From contig JARKOY010000125.1 of assembly GCA_029975555.1 (NCBI GenBank), forward strand, positions 62,001 through 126,000: 64,000 nt of DNA, read 5' to 3'. A program made the translations under genes and the position numbers. The notes under the pieces were generated by a model. The model was not told the DNA's origin and did no database searches. It saw only the letters and a program-made list of their open reading frames with translations. Below, piece after piece: positions 32,514 to 42,573 of the stretch (positions are counted from its first letter, which is position 1; the number at the start of each line of letters is the position of its first letter). This DNA is from Spirochaetia bacterium. Its GTDB lineage: Bacteria > Spirochaetota > Spirochaetia > Treponematales > Rectinemataceae.

Positions 32514-34121
32514 ATGGTGAACTTCAAGGAGCTTGACGCATGCGATTCCTTTGCGGCGCTTAAGAAGACCCCAAGGATGCGGCTGCAGGAACTGCTGACT
32601 CCGGAGAGAATTGCTGACCTATGGATTCCGCACGCGGCGGGGCTCTCCTACTGCTACGCCTTTGCGCCGGTCGACGATCTCATCGTCGAGCAACTTCAGG
32701 CGCTGGCCGACGAGCAGCAGCTGATCGAAAAATACCGCATGCTCGCGGATGGCGCCATCATGAACACGGGAGAAAGACGAATGGTGCTGCACCACCTGGC
32801 GCGCGGGCGGCTTGGCGCGCCTGTCGTCTGGAATGGGCAGGACATGGAAGCCTTCTACACGGGGGAAAAGCTGCGGTTCTATGAGTTCGCAGAAAAGGTG
32901 AGGGATGGCAGAATCCGAAGCTCGGTAGGTAAGCCTTTTGCGCAGGTCGTACAGATCGGGATCGGGGGATCGGACCTCGGCCCGCGCGCCGCGAGCATCG
33001 CCCTGTCGCGCTGGGCCATCGCCAAAGGGAGGGCGAAGTTGACGCCCTGGTTCATCTCAAACGTCGATCCGGATGACGCCGACTGGGTGCTCTCGCGCAT
33101 AGACTTGTCGGAGAGTCTCTTCGTGCTCGTGTCGAAGAGCGGCACCACGCAGGAGACCCTGGCAAATGAGACGCTCGTCAGAGCAAGGCTGAAGGCGGCG
33201 GGACTAGACGCCGACAGACACATCGTCGCGGTGACGAGCAAATCGAGCCCCCTCGCTGGCAATCCCCACTACCTGGACAGTTTTTTCATCGACGACTTCA
33301 TCGGCGGACGGTATTCGACCTCGAGCGCCGTCGGAGGCGTGATCATCTCGATCGCCTACGGCCCCGAAACGTTCGAGGAATTCCTGCACGGGGCGCATGA
33401 GGCGGATATCCTCGCACTTGAGCCTTCGCTCAAGCGCAACCCCGCCCTCATGGACGCAATGATCGGCATCTATGAGAGGAATGTGCTCGGCTGGCCTGCC
33501 ACTGCGGTGCTGCCGTACGCGGAGCCGCTCTCGCGCTTCCCGGCGCACCTTCAGCAGCTCGACATGGAGTCCAACGGCAAGTCCGTCAGCCGCTCAGGCA
33601 GGCCTCTCTCCTACTCCACCGGCCCCATCGTGTTCGGCGAACCGGGGACGAACGGCCAGCACTCGTTCTATCAGCTTCTGCACCAGGGCACCGACATCGT
33701 TCCCTTGCAGTTCATAGGCTTCTTGACGAACCAGCTCTCGCCCGACATGAATTCCGAGGGCTCGAGTTCGCGCCAGAAGCTCGTATCCAACCTGGTCGCC
33801 CAGATGGCGGCCTTCGCCCTCGGAAAAGAGGACGAAAATCCAAACAAGGCCTTCGCAGGTGGCCGCCCCTCCACGCTGCTCGTCGGGGACGAGCTCGGGC
33901 CAGAGCAGCTCGGCGTCCTCTTCTCCCACTTCGAGAACAAGGTGATGTTCCAGGGCTTTGTCTGGAACATCAACAGCTTCGATCAGGAGGGCGTCCAGCT
34001 GGGAAAGGTGCTGGCAAAAAAGGCGCTCGGCGCCATCTCAAAAGGAGAATCTTCGGGAGATGCCAGACTCGATGCGCTCATCGCCGCAGTTCTGGAGCGC
34101 ACAAGGGGAGAAAGCTCGTGA
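32514..34121 (+). CDS. pgi: glucose-6-phosphate isomerase
   Basis: Interconverts glucose-6-phosphate and fructose-6-phosphate. It has 535 residues. The phosphosugar signature VSKSGTTQETLANE and the catalytic FGEPGTNGQHSFYQLLHQGTDI are intact, with QIGIGGSDLGPRAA upstream. The start at 32514 has AAGGGG 6 nt before it; an in-frame ATG at 32475 lacks a site. The stop overlaps the GTG start of murG, so glycolysis and cell-wall genes are co-expressed here. Confidence 0.96.
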   Translation: MVNFKELDACDSFAALKKTPRMRLQELLTPERIADLWIPHAAGLSYCYAFAPVDDLIVEQLQALADEQQLIEKYRMLADGAIMNTGERRMVLHHLARGRLGAPVVWNGQDMEAFYTGEKLRFYEFAEKVRDGRIRSSVGKPFAQVVQIGIGGSDLGPRAASIALSRWAIAKGRAKLTPWFISNVDPDDADWVLSRIDLSESLFVLVSKSGTTQETLANETLVRARLKAAGLDADRHIVAVTSKSSPLAGNPHYLDSFFIDDFIGGRYSTSSAVGGVIISIAYGPETFEEFLHGAHEADILALEPSLKRNPALMDAMIGIYERNVLGWPATAVLPYAEPLSRFPAHLQQLDMESNGKSVSRSGRPLSYSTGPIVFGEPGTNGQHSFYQLLHQGTDIVPLQFIGFLTNQLSPDMNSEGSSSRQKLVSNLVAQMAAFALGKEDENPNKAFAGGRPSTLLVGDELGPEQLGVLFSHFENKVMFQGFVWNINSFDQEGVQLGKVLAKKALGAISKGESSGDARLDALIAAVLERTRGESS

Positions 34122-35374
34122 GTGAGACCATGGGCGATGTTCGCCAAGAGGCGAGGCTGGAGGCACGAGCCAGAGAGACCAACGCTCATCCCTGCATTGC
34201 GTTCACAGGCGGCGGCACGGGAGGTCACATCTACCCCGGCTTAGCCGTCATCGAGGAGCTGCGGCGTCAGGGCTTCCGGGGAAGAATCGTCTGGATCGGT
34301 TCAGAGAAGGAGCTCGACCGGAGCATCGTGACCGGAGAGGGCATAGAGTACGTCGCGATCCCCTCGGGCAAGTTCCGCCGCGAGCTTTCGCTGCGCAACG
34401 TCACGGACCTGGGCAGGATCGTCGCGGGGTACATGAGGGCGAAGGCCATTCTCAAAAACCTCCGTCCCTCGCTTCTCTTTTCAAAAGGGGGCTACGTGAG
34501 CGTGCCGCCCTGCAGGGCTGCTGCCTCGCTCGGCATTCCGGTCATCACCCACGAATCGGATACGTCACCGGGACTGGCGACCAGGCTGAACAGCAAGAGC
34601 GCCACCCTGATCCTGACAAGTTGGGAAGCGACCGCCAGGTATTTTCCCGAACCTGTGCGCGCGAAGATCGTCCGGGTAGGGAACCCTGTCCGCCCCGCCC
34701 TCTTCCGCGGTGATGCGGCGCGCGGTCTTTCGATGCTTGGATTTGAGAGAGGAAGGCCTTTGCTCTTCGTGCTGGGGGGCAGCCAGGGCGCCAGAGAAGT
34801 GAATGCCCTCGTCCTCGCCTCGCTGCCGCTCCTCTGCCCCTCGGTCCAGGTCGTGCACCAGACGGGCAAGGCCAATTTCGACGAAGTGATGGCGTGTATT
34901 CCCGACGATCCCGTCATCAGGGCATCATATCGGCCTCTGGCATACATAGGCCCAGAGATCGCGGACATTTACGCCGCATCGACCATCGTGGCGGGGAGGG
35001 CGGGCGCGGGCACGGTGTGGGAGGCTGCCTCGCTCGGCAAACCGATGGTCCTCATTCCCCTGTCGGGCTCAGGGACCCGAGGCGATCAGGTGGAAAATGC
35101 GGCGCTCGCCGCTCAGGCGGGAGCAGCCACGGTGCTCGAAGGGGCGCAGCTCTGTCCTTCCGCATTCGCCGATGCCGTAAAAAAATATCTCGATCCTACG
35201 GCATACGCTTCGGCGGTCCGGGCCTGCCACTCGATCGCGCGTATTCCGGCTCAGACTGCCGCAGCCCTGCTCGGCGACAAAGATCTCCTCGACGAAGGAA
35301 AGATGCTTTCGGCCGAATTCATAGCCCGCCTGCTCTTGGCACACCTTGAGAAGCAGGCAAAGGAAGAGACATGA
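34118..35374 (+). CDS. murG: UDP-N-acetylglucosamine--N-acetylmuramyl-(pentapeptide) pyrophosphoryl-undecaprenol transferase MurG
   Basis: Adds GlcNAc to lipid I to make lipid II at the inner face of the membrane. It has 418 residues, slightly longer than usual through an N-terminal tail of ~25. FTGGGTGGHIYPGLAV is the lipid-binding glycine loop, LGGSQGAREVN the second loop, and GRAGAGTVWEAASLGKP the UDP-GlcNAc site. The HEQN motif reads HESD. It begins with GTG overlapping the pgi stop (GTGA), with GGGGAG upstream. Unusually it lies outside the division-wall cluster at 47-56 kb. Confidence 0.95.
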   Translation: MSETMGDVRQEARLEARARETNAHPCIAFTGGGTGGHIYPGLAVIEELRRQGFRGRIVWIGSEKELDRSIVTGEGIEYVAIPSGKFRRELSLRNVTDLGRIVAGYMRAKAILKNLRPSLLFSKGGYVSVPPCRAAASLGIPVITHESDTSPGLATRLNSKSATLILTSWEATARYFPEPVRAKIVRVGNPVRPALFRGDAARGLSMLGFERGRPLLFVLGGSQGAREVNALVLASLPLLCPSVQVVHQTGKANFDEVMACIPDDPVIRASYRPLAYIGPEIADIYAASTIVAGRAGAGTVWEAASLGKPMVLIPLSGSGTRGDQVENAALAAQAGAATVLEGAQLCPSAFADAVKKYLDPTAYASAVRACHSIARIPAQTAAALLGDKDLLDEGKMLSAEFIARLLLAHLEKQAKEET

Positions 35375-35904
35375 GCACAATAGACTGGATTTTCAGCGCG
35401 CTGGTGATTATTCTGGCGGCACGGTGCTTTGTGAGGGGGTTTGTGCACGAGGTCCTTTCTGTAGCTTCGATTGCAGTAGGCATTCTTGCGGGGCTCTTGC
35501 TCTCCAACACGGTCATCGCCGCGATTCTGCCGAAAATCGGCGCACAGGCGCTGCCGTATCAGGCCCAGTACATCATCGCATTCTTGCTCTGCTTCATCGT
35601 CGGCTTCATTCTCATGAAGATAATCGAGCGCATGCTCCGCGAGGGGCTTGAAGCGAGCAGCCTCGACATCTTTGACAGAGTCCTGGGGCTCGTGCTCGGC
35701 GTTGCCGAAGGATTCATCGTCGTAGGACTGTTCATCGTCATCTTGCAGATTCAGCCCCTGGTGGATATGAAAACTGTCCTCGAGAAGTCGCTGTACGTAA
35801 AATTGCTTGGGCCGATCATCGCGCCGGCCCTCGGCGGCTCGCTCGCGCCCATGCTCGACGGCGGGAAAATCCCGAACATCATCCAGAATTTCAAGGGAAA
35901 ATAG
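35371..35904 (+). CDS. CvpA-family membrane protein
   Basis: Inner-membrane protein with four predicted helices, 177 residues, matching the CvpA (colicin V production) family: SALVIILAARCFVRGFVHEV at the start with the conserved GxxRGxxxE-like turn, and DIFDRVLGLVLGVAEGFIVV in the middle. The molecular role is not settled; in E. coli it supports envelope integrity and purine-operon-linked functions. ATGA overlap with murG. Confidence 0.85.
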   Translation: MSTIDWIFSALVIILAARCFVRGFVHEVLSVASIAVGILAGLLLSNTVIAAILPKIGAQALPYQAQYIIAFLLCFIVGFILMKIIERMLREGLEASSLDIFDRVLGLVLGVAEGFIVVGLFIVILQIQPLVDMKTVLEKSLYVKLLGPIIAPALGGSLAPMLDGGKIPNIIQNFKGK

Positions 35905-35906
35905 CC

Positions 35907-37196
35907 GTGTTCGAAAACCTACTCTTCCAAGATCGGGTCAAGGAGCAACTCTCCGCTATGCTCGTGACGGGGAAAGTACCCCCTAGCCTCCTGTTCACGG
36001 GGCCGGAAGGATCGGGGAAACAGACCGCGGCATTGGAATGCGCCCGCGTGCTCTCCTGTGAAAGAGAGGCGCTGTGGAACTGCGAGTGTGCACAGTGCAG
36101 ACGGCACAGGAGTCTCACACACTCCGATCTTCTGCTCTTCGGGCCGAGAAGCTTTCCGCAGGAAACGTTGGTCACCGCCGAGTATTTTCTGCACGCCCCA
36201 AACCTGACTTCGTACTATGCCTTCGTGCGTTCCATACGAAAACTGCTGAAGCGTTTCGATCCTGTGCTGTGGGCAGGCGAAGAGGCGAGGCTCTCGAAGG
36301 CTGCGCCGTCGATCGAGTCGCTCGAGGAACAGCTTCAGGAAATTCAGGTTCTCCTCTCCAGTCAAAAAGCCCCTTCGGAGGCTCGATCACTGGAGCTGAT
36401 GGTGAACCGCGTGGTCGAAACGGCCGCTGGTCTCGAAGCGCTCGTTCCTGAGGGAGTTCCTATCTTCATGGTGAGAAACATGGCGGCGTGGGCAGTCCTC
36501 GCCCCTGTGGGCAAACGCAAGACGGTCGTCATCCAGAACGCCGACACCGCCAACGAGAGCACGCGCAACGCGATGCTCAAGATACTGGAGGAGCCGCCCG
36601 ACACGGTGCGGTTCATCCTCACCTCCTCCAGGCGCGCCGCGGTGATCGCCACGATTCTCTCAAGGTCTCGGCTCATCGGGTTCGAACCGAGGACCGCGGC
36701 CCAGGCACAACACATCGTCTCTCGGCTCTTCAAGAGCGAAGAGAAGGTTGAAAACATCGCTGAATTCTTTCATAGAAAGAGCCCGTTTCCTCCAGACAAG
36801 GCGGAGAAAGAGGCCGAGCTCTTCGTCGGCGCGCTGCTCGGCCACGCCATGGAGAAGGATGCTGCCATGAGTGGGGACAGAGCATTAAATCTCGCACGGC
36901 TGGCGCGCGGCGAGCATGCCTCGGCCCTCGGCGTGATGCGCGACGTTGCGGAACAGACAGGGAATTTCGGCGCAAAGAATGCACAATTTACGGACTCTTT
37001 CTTTATCTTCCTGAGGGCTGTCGCTCGGCAGCTCGCGTCGATCGCCGCCGATCCTACGTCCAGCGCCGCGCTCATCGTGCAGGTGGATCGCCTCTCCTCG
37101 AAAGTGCGGGATATGGGAGTCCAATACCGTTTGTTCAATCGCTCACCAGAGCTTCTGCTCGAAGCGTTTGCGGATATGTTTGGAGACATAGCATGA
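35907..37196 (+). CDS. holB: DNA polymerase III clamp-loader subunit (delta prime / HolB-like)
   Basis: AAA+ protein of the clamp loader, 429 residues. The P-loop GPEGSGKQTAA is intact. A zinc module is present (CEREALWNCECAQC then HRSLTHSDL). Sensor-1 region VVIQNADTANESTRNAMLK and LEEPPDTVRFILTSS, with ILSRSR, follow the delta-prime pattern. An unusual insertion of about 90 residues (roughly 95-185) lies between the zinc module and the ATPase core and is partly helical. The start is GTG at 35907 with AAGGGA upstream. The stop overlaps the histidine kinase gene by 4 nt. Confidence 0.88.
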   Translation: MFENLLFQDRVKEQLSAMLVTGKVPPSLLFTGPEGSGKQTAALECARVLSCEREALWNCECAQCRRHRSLTHSDLLLFGPRSFPQETLVTAEYFLHAPNLTSYYAFVRSIRKLLKRFDPVLWAGEEARLSKAAPSIESLEEQLQEIQVLLSSQKAPSEARSLELMVNRVVETAAGLEALVPEGVPIFMVRNMAAWAVLAPVGKRKTVVIQNADTANESTRNAMLKILEEPPDTVRFILTSSRRAAVIATILSRSRLIGFEPRTAAQAQHIVSRLFKSEEKVENIAEFFHRKSPFPPDKAEKEAELFVGALLGHAMEKDAAMSGDRALNLARLARGEHASALGVMRDVAEQTGNFGAKNAQFTDSFFIFLRAVARQLASIAADPTSSAALIVQVDRLSSKVRDMGVQYRLFNRSPELLLEAFADMFGDIA

Positions 37197-38386
37197 AAGC
37201 AGTCTATGAGAACGCGCTGAAGCGGATCGACCGCATTCCCCCCGACGGCCTCAAGCAGATGATCAAAAACCTTTCCGCCGAAAATTCCATCTATGAGGCT
37301 GCGCTGAACTCTACGCTCGACGGCATCGTCGTGTGCGATATGGAGCATAAGCCGCTGTTCATCAACCGTTCGGCAGAAAAAATGTTCCGACTTGTGTCGT
37401 GGACACAAGAATTTCCGCTGTGGGAACAGCTGAACGACGACAATCTCGCCGATTTTTTCAGAAAAGCACTGACCGCCGACGAAAATGTCCTGAACCGTGA
37501 ATTATCTCTCAACAGGCCCGGCGGAACACGGATCGTCGGGATAAACATATCGGCGCTCCTGTCCGACGGCAAAATTTCCGGCAATCTCATTCATCTGGAA
37601 GATGTCACCGACAAGCGCCGACGCGAAGCCCAGCTCAGGCGAGCAGAGAGCCTCGCTGCCCTCACGACCCTCGCCGCAGGCGTGGCGCACGAGATAAAGA
37701 ATCCCCTTGCCTCGATTCGTATTCAGCTCGGCATCATCCGCCGCATTCTCGAAAAAAACTGCACCAAGAAGACAGAATCGATTTTTCACAACATTTCTTT
37801 GGTGGAACAGGAAATAGACAGACTCAACTCGATAGTGGTCGACTTTCTGTTCGCGGTTCGGCCCATGGACATCACCCTCATCCTCGACAGGGCCGAAGAG
37901 GTGATCGATGAGGTGGTGGAACTCATGCGCCACGAGGCAGAGGACCAGCACATCCGTATCGTCACCCAGATCGAGCCAAACCTGCCCGACGTGATGATCG
38001 ACCGAAAGAACCTCAAACAGGCGCTGCTCAACATCGTCAAAAACGCCATCGCCGCGATGCCCGACGGCGGGGTCCTGACCATCTCAGCCTCTGTCAAGAA
38101 CGACGAACTCCAGATCGCCATCTCCGACACGGGGATCGGCATTCCGGAGGAGCTCATGACGAAGATATTCGAACCTTACTTCACCACCAAGGAGAGCGGA
38201 ACGGGCCTTGGTCTCACCATCACGTTCAAAATCGTAAAAGAACACAACGGAGAAATCACCGTGGAATCGACACCCTCAAAGGGCTCAACCTTTACCATTC
38301 ACCTTCCGCTGCCTCAGCCTGAACAAAAATCTCTGCCCCCATGGGAAGACGGAGTACAGGTGAATGGTTCGCACATGGAGGAATAA
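37193..38386 (+). CDS. sensor histidine kinase, NtrB/AtoS type (PAS-HisKA-HATPase)
   Basis: A 397-residue kinase without membrane segments, so probably cytosolic. The N-terminal PAS-like domain (ALNSTLDGIVVCDMEHKPL, about 35-150) is followed by the H box GVAHEIKNPLASIRI, an N box NIVKNAIAA, then DTGIGIPEEL and GTGLGLTIT. The H box matches the NtrB/ZraS group that partners sigma-54 activators, and such an activator follows directly. The signal is unknown; a PAS domain could bind a cofactor or small ligand. It is coupled to holB by an ATGA overlap, an odd operon partner. Confidence 0.93.
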   Translation: MKAVYENALKRIDRIPPDGLKQMIKNLSAENSIYEAALNSTLDGIVVCDMEHKPLFINRSAEKMFRLVSWTQEFPLWEQLNDDNLADFFRKALTADENVLNRELSLNRPGGTRIVGINISALLSDGKISGNLIHLEDVTDKRRREAQLRRAESLAALTTLAAGVAHEIKNPLASIRIQLGIIRRILEKNCTKKTESIFHNISLVEQEIDRLNSIVVDFLFAVRPMDITLILDRAEEVIDEVVELMRHEAEDQHIRIVTQIEPNLPDVMIDRKNLKQALLNIVKNAIAAMPDGGVLTISASVKNDELQIAISDTGIGIPEELMTKIFEPYFTTKESGTGLGLTITFKIVKEHNGEITVESTPSKGSTFTIHLPLPQPEQKSLPPWEDGVQVNGSHMEE

Positions 38387-39790
38387 ATGAGGGCGACACT
38401 GCTTGTGGTAGACGACGAAATCAACATTCGCGAAGGCCTTGCGCAGCTCTTTTCAATGGAGGGGTACGAGGTCAAGACCGCAAAAGATGGCATTGAAGGC
38501 AAGACCATCGTCGACAGGGAAGATGTCGACGTCGTCATCACCGACTACAAGATGGGAAGGATGAGCGGGCTCGATCTTTTGCAGTACATCGTATCCACGC
38601 ATCCTGGCATTCCCGTGATCATTCTCACTGCGTACGGGAGCGTCGACAAGGCGGTGGAGGCGATGCGCCAGGGGGCCTTCGACTTTATCGCGAAACCGCC
38701 CAACACGGATCACCTCGTCAACCTCGTGAAACGCGCCCTGGAGACGCGTGAGCTCTATCGGACCAACCTCGAACTCAAAGCCGAGGTCGAAAGCCAGCGT
38801 GCCAGGAGCTACATCATCGGCCAGGCGCCGTCGATCAAACGCATCTTCGACCTTATCCGAAAGGTGGCCCCCACCAAGGCCAGCGTCCTCATCACGGGCG
38901 AATCCGGCGTCGGCAAAGAGCTGGTGGCTGACGCGATCCACAATCTTTCTCCGAGGAAGGAGATGCCCTTCATCAAGGTGCACTGTGCGGCGCTGGCTGA
39001 GAGCCTATTGGAGAGCGAGCTCTTCGGGCACGAAAAAGGCGCCTTTACGGGGGCGACGGCGCGCAAGAGGGGAAGGTTCGAAATGGCCGACGGAGGCACG
39101 CTCTTCCTCGATGAAATCGGCGAGATAAACCAAAATGTACAGATCAAAATTCTCCGTGTCCTGCAAGACCACAAATTCGAACGTGTGGGCGGAGAAGAGA
39201 CGCTCGAAGTGGATGTGCGGCTCATCGCAGCGACCAACCGCGATCTAAAAAAGGAGATCGCCGAAGGACGCTTCAGGGAAGACCTCTACTACCGCTTAAA
39301 CGTGGTCAACATCCATGTGCCCCCCTTGCGCGAGCGTCGCGAGGATATTCCGCTTCTTGCCATGGCTTTCCTGAAGGAATTCGCGGAAGAAAATGGCAAG
39401 CAGATCGAGGGGCTCGATCCAAAGGCGAGGCAGGCGCTCTATACCTACGATTGGCCCGGCAATGTGCGCGAACTCAGAAACTGCATCGAGAGCGCCGTCG
39501 TCATGGCCTCGGGGAAACTGATCACGCTGGACGACCTGCCGCCAGGCCCTCGATCGAGCGCCGAAACGCGCGTCATCAGCATCCCAGCATTCTCTTCGAT
39601 GGAAGACGCGGAGCGCATCCTCATCGCCGAAACGCTCGCCCTCGTCGGTGGCAACAAGTCCAAGGCCGCAGAGATACTCAAGATCGGTCGAAAAACGCTT
39701 TACCAGAAAATCGAACAGTACGGAATCGCCCTGCCGGACCTCGGTGCGGCAGGAGAAGGCGAAAAGACACAAGTGTCACAGGGCACATGA
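38387..39790 (+). CDS. sigma-54-dependent response regulator, NtrC family
   Basis: Activator of 467 residues. The receiver domain has VVDDE and the phospho-acceptor Asp in DVVITDYKMG (about D53). The AAA+ domain has Walker A GESGVGKELVADA, the sigma-54-contacting loop GAFTGA, Walker B LFLDEIGEI, and the arginine finger region. The C-terminal Fis-type helix-turn-helix is LALVGGNKSKAAEILKIGRKTLYQKI. GGAGGA inside the end of the kinase gene serves as its ribosome-binding site. Targets are unknown; the sigma-54 promoter at 27.4 kb is one candidate. It converges on fliA, with 4 bp between their ends. Confidence 0.95.
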   Translation: MRATLLVVDDEINIREGLAQLFSMEGYEVKTAKDGIEGKTIVDREDVDVVITDYKMGRMSGLDLLQYIVSTHPGIPVIILTAYGSVDKAVEAMRQGAFDFIAKPPNTDHLVNLVKRALETRELYRTNLELKAEVESQRARSYIIGQAPSIKRIFDLIRKVAPTKASVLITGESGVGKELVADAIHNLSPRKEMPFIKVHCAALAESLLESELFGHEKGAFTGATARKRGRFEMADGGTLFLDEIGEINQNVQIKILRVLQDHKFERVGGEETLEVDVRLIAATNRDLKKEIAEGRFREDLYYRLNVVNIHVPPLRERREDIPLLAMAFLKEFAEENGKQIEGLDPKARQALYTYDWPGNVRELRNCIESAVVMASGKLITLDDLPPGPRSSAETRVISIPAFSSMEDAERILIAETLALVGGNKSKAAEILKIGRKTLYQKIEQYGIALPDLGAAGEGEKTQVSQGT

Positions 39791-39794
39791 GAGA

Positions 39795-40574
39795 CTATAC
39801 GATTCCCTTCCTACGGTTCGAAAGCTTTGCCCGGAGGCGCAAGATGGCCTTGGTGTGGAGCTGGCTCACGCGGGACTCCGTCACCTCGAGGATCTTCCCG
39901 ATGTCCCGGAGCGTCAGGTTCTCGTAATAGTACAGGACGAGCACTTTCTTCTCCTTGTCGGGGAGCTCCTGCAAGGCTTCCAGGATGACGCGGCGGACCT
40001 CCTCGCGCTCCAAAACCGCGTCGGGGTTTTCGCTGCGGAGTGACTCCAGCGTGTCGCCGATGGTTCCTCCCTCGGAATCAGAGCCCACAGGCCAAATCTC
40101 CTGCAGGGAGAGAATCGACGAAGAGGCCACCTTGGCCATGATCTTGCCGAGCTCCTTGCGGTCGATCCCCATCTCTGCGGCGATCTCCTCATCGGTGGCG
40201 GGATGGCCGAGCTGGCTCTCGAGCTTGGCGATGGCCCTCTCTATCTGTTTGGTCTTGCGCCGTATGGACCGCGGCACCCAGTCGAGTTCGCGCAGGTGAT
40301 CGTAGATCGCCCCCCGAATCCGCGTGACGGCGTAGGTCTTAAACTTGACGTGTTTTTGGGGATTGAACTTCTCGATCGCATCGAGGAGGCCGAAGTTGCC
40401 ATATCCGACCAGATCACGGTATTCCACCATCGATGGCAGGGTGACCGATACTTTTCCCGCCACATACTTTACGAGGGGCTCGTACCGCGTGACGAGCTCA
40501 TCGCGGATATGGATATCTGCAGTGCAATGGTAGAGCTCCCACAGTCGATTTTCTTCTAACGATGCATAATCCAT
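39795..40574 (-). CDS. fliA: sigma-28 family RNA polymerase sigma factor (FliA/WhiG)
   Basis: Alternative sigma factor of 259 residues for motility and chemotaxis promoters. Region 2 is RDELVTRYEPLVKYVAGKV with DLVGYGNFGLLDAIEKF, region 3 GHPATDEEIAAEMGI, and region 4 LYYYENLTLRDIGKILEVTESRVSQLHTKA. WVPRSIRRK in the 2-3 linker is typical of FliA/WhiG. Two starts are possible: ATG 40574 with AAAGGA six bases before, or ATG 40589 directly after GGGAGGGGG; the former has better spacing. It is the last gene of the long division run, after hslU. Confidence 0.92.
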   Translation of the reverse strand: MDYASLEENRLWELYHCTADIHIRDELVTRYEPLVKYVAGKVSVTLPSMVEYRDLVGYGNFGLLDAIEKFNPQKHVKFKTYAVTRIRGAIYDHLRELDWVPRSIRRKTKQIERAIAKLESQLGHPATDEEIAAEMGIDRKELGKIMAKVASSSILSLQEIWPVGSDSEGGTIGDTLESLRSENPDAVLEREEVRRVILEALQELPDKEKKVLVLYYYENLTLRDIGKILEVTESRVSQLHTKAILRLRAKLSNRRKGIV

Positions 40575-40601
40575 GATCCGTCCTTTCATCCCCCTCCCCC
40601 C

Positions 40602-41969
40602 CTAGAGGATGTATCTGCTTAAATCTTGTTGTTCCACATAATCTTTGAACTGTTCGTCCACATATGCCTTGTCGATGGTGACTTTTGTGTGTGCATATTT
40701 GTCGGCATCGAATGAGACATCTTCGAGGAGTCGTTCCATGACGGTCTGGAGGCGCCGGGCTCCTATGTTTTCGCTCTGCCGGTTGGCTGCTTCGGCGATC
40801 TCCGCGATTCTGGCGATGGCGTCTTTGGTAAACTCGAGTTCGACATCTTCGGTGCCGAGAAGTTGAATGTATTGAGTGACCAGCGCGTTCTTCGGCTCGG
40901 TGAGAATCCGCACGAAGTCCTCCCTGCTCAGTGGGTCGAGTTCGACGCGGATAGGGAAACGCCCTTGGAGTTCTGGGATCAGGTCCTGGGGCTTCGATAC
41001 GTTGAAGGCGCCTGCGCCGATGAAGAGAATGTGGGTAGTGTCGATGGGACCCCACTTGGTGTTGACGGTCGTCCCTTCTACGATCGGCAACAAATCGCGC
41101 TGGACACCTTCCCTCGAAACATCGATGCCGGATGAGCCTTTGCCCTCTCGGTTGGCGATCTTGTCCATCTCGTCGATAAAAATGATTCCCGATTCCTGAG
41201 CGCGACGACGGGCTTCCTGAACGATTTTTTCCTGGTCCACGAGGTGTTCGCGCTCCTCTGCCTCAAGGAGGGGCAGCGCTTCCGCCACCGTCACCGTCCT
41301 CTTTTTTTTCTTGCCGCCCAGAAGATTCTGCAGCCCGCCAAGGGCGATGTTCATCTCCTCGAACTGTGAGCCGGCGAAGAGTTCGATCTGCGGTCCCTGG
41401 GCAGGGACGGATATCTCGATTTCGCGAGAATCGAGTTTGCCTTCCCTCAGCAGTGTGCGAAATTTTTCCTTTGTCTCTGTGCCCGAGCGGGGCACGATGA
41501 CGGTCGCCTGCGATTCGCCGACAGGCTCGTCGGCGCTCGTGATGCCCGGCAAAAGAAGGTCCAGAAGCCTATCCTCCGCCCGCCTCTTCGCCTCTTCCGA
41601 GACCTGCGCCTCCATCTCCTCCTTGACCATGGCAACGGCTGCGGCCATGAGGTCGCGCACCATCGATTCGACATCGCGGCCCACGTATCCGACCTCGGTG
41701 TACTTTGTTGCTTCGACTTTTATGAAAGGGGCTCCGCAGAGTTTCGCCAGCCGGCGGGCAATTTCGGTCTTTCCCACGCCGGTCGGACCTATCATCAGGA
41801 TGTTCTTGGGAGCGATCTCCTCACGGATATCCTCGGGAAGACGCTGACGCCGGATTCGGTTGCGCAGGGCAATGGCGACGGCCTTCTTCGCCTTCTTCTG
41901 GCCAACGATGTAGCGGTCGAGCTCTTCGACGATCCTGTGCGGCGTGAGCGCGTCGTTCTCTGTCATCAT
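40602..41969 (-). CDS. hslU: HslU, ATPase subunit of the HslUV protease
   Basis: AAA+ unfoldase of 455 residues that feeds substrates to HslV. Walker A is [16 protein letters not shown], the pore motif is GYVGRD, Walker [12 protein letters not shown]. The I-domain lies between, and the C-terminal tail DLSRYIL inserts into HslV. The start overlaps the hslV stop as ATGA. Confidence 0.97.
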   Translation of the reverse strand: MMTENDALTPHRIVEELDRYIVGQKKAKKAVAIALRNRIRRQRLPEDIREEIAPKNILMIGPTGVGKTEIARRLAKLCGAPFIKVEATKYTEVGYVGRDVESMVRDLMAAAVAMVKEEMEAQVSEEAKRRAEDRLLDLLLPGITSADEPVGESQATVIVPRSGTETKEKFRTLLREGKLDSREIEISVPAQGPQIELFAGSQFEEMNIALGGLQNLLGGKKKKRTVTVAEALPLLEAEEREHLVDQEKIVQEARRRAQESGIIFIDEMDKIANREGKGSSGIDVSREGVQRDLLPIVEGTTVNTKWGPIDTTHILFIGAGAFNVSKPQDLIPELQGRFPIRVELDPLSREDFVRILTEPKNALVTQYIQLLGTEDVELEFTKDAIARIAEIAEAANRQSENIGARRLQTVMERLLEDVSFDADKYAHTKVTIDKAYVDEQFKDYVEQQDLSRYIL

Positions 41970-42556
41970 ATTTCCTCCACGACAATGCGGTCGTTGGTAA
42001 AAATACAGATGCCTGAGGCGATCTCAAGGCTTTTCTGCGCAATCTCGCGCGCAGAAAAATATCCCGGCAGCTTCGTGATGTCTGCGGCACCCTGCGAGCG
42101 ACCGATCTCTTCAACCCTCCGGGAGGCATCGAGATAGGCGATGGCAGCCGCATATGCGTAGGTTCCGCCCGAACCGATCGCAATCGCATCCTCGCTGGGC
42201 TCGATTACATCCCCCGTGCCCGAGAGCAAAAACATCTTCGCCTGATCCGCCACGAGGAGCATGGCCTCGAGCTTGCGCAGGATGCGGTCGGTGCGCCAGT
42301 CCTTGGCCAGTTCCACCGAGGCCCTCGTCAGGTCTCCCCCATATTCCTGGACCTTCGCCTCAAAGTGTTCGAAGAGGGTGAACGCGTCCGCCGTGGCCCC
42401 CGCAAAACCACAGAGCACCTTCCCGTTGTAAATCGTCCTTATTTTGCGCGCATTGCTCTTGAGCACCGTATTGTTCATCGTCACTTGACCGTCGCCGGCC
42501 ATTGCAACATGGCCATCCTTTCTCACCGCGAGTATCGTCGTCGCATGCAGTTCCAT
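41966..42556 (-). CDS. hslV: HslV, peptidase subunit of the HslUV protease
   Basis: Threonine peptidase of the proteasome fold, 196 residues. It reads [15 protein letters not shown], so the catalytic Thr becomes N-terminal after removal of five or so residues, as in Bacillus Clp[39 protein letters not shown] and IGSGGTYA are conserved blocks. The start at 42556 is preferred over ATG 42577 because the AAGGAAAG sits at proper distance. It follows the xer gene by 17 nt. Confidence 0.96.
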   Translation of the reverse strand: MELHATTILAVRKDGHVAMAGDGQVTMNNTVLKSNARKIRTIYNGKVLCGFAGATADAFTLFEHFEAKVQEYGGDLTRASVELAKDWRTDRILRKLEAMLLVADQAKMFLLSGTGDVIEPSEDAIAIGSGGTYAYAAAIAYLDASRRVEEIGRSQGAADITKLPGYFSAREIAQKSLEIASGICIFTNDRIVVEEI

Positions 42557-42573
42557 ATGCTCTTTCCTTTCCT

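Noticed and set aside
36670-36690. GGTTCGAACC-like sequence resembling a tRNA T-arm
   Set aside because: It lies inside holB coding sequence and no tRNA cloverleaf can be built around it.
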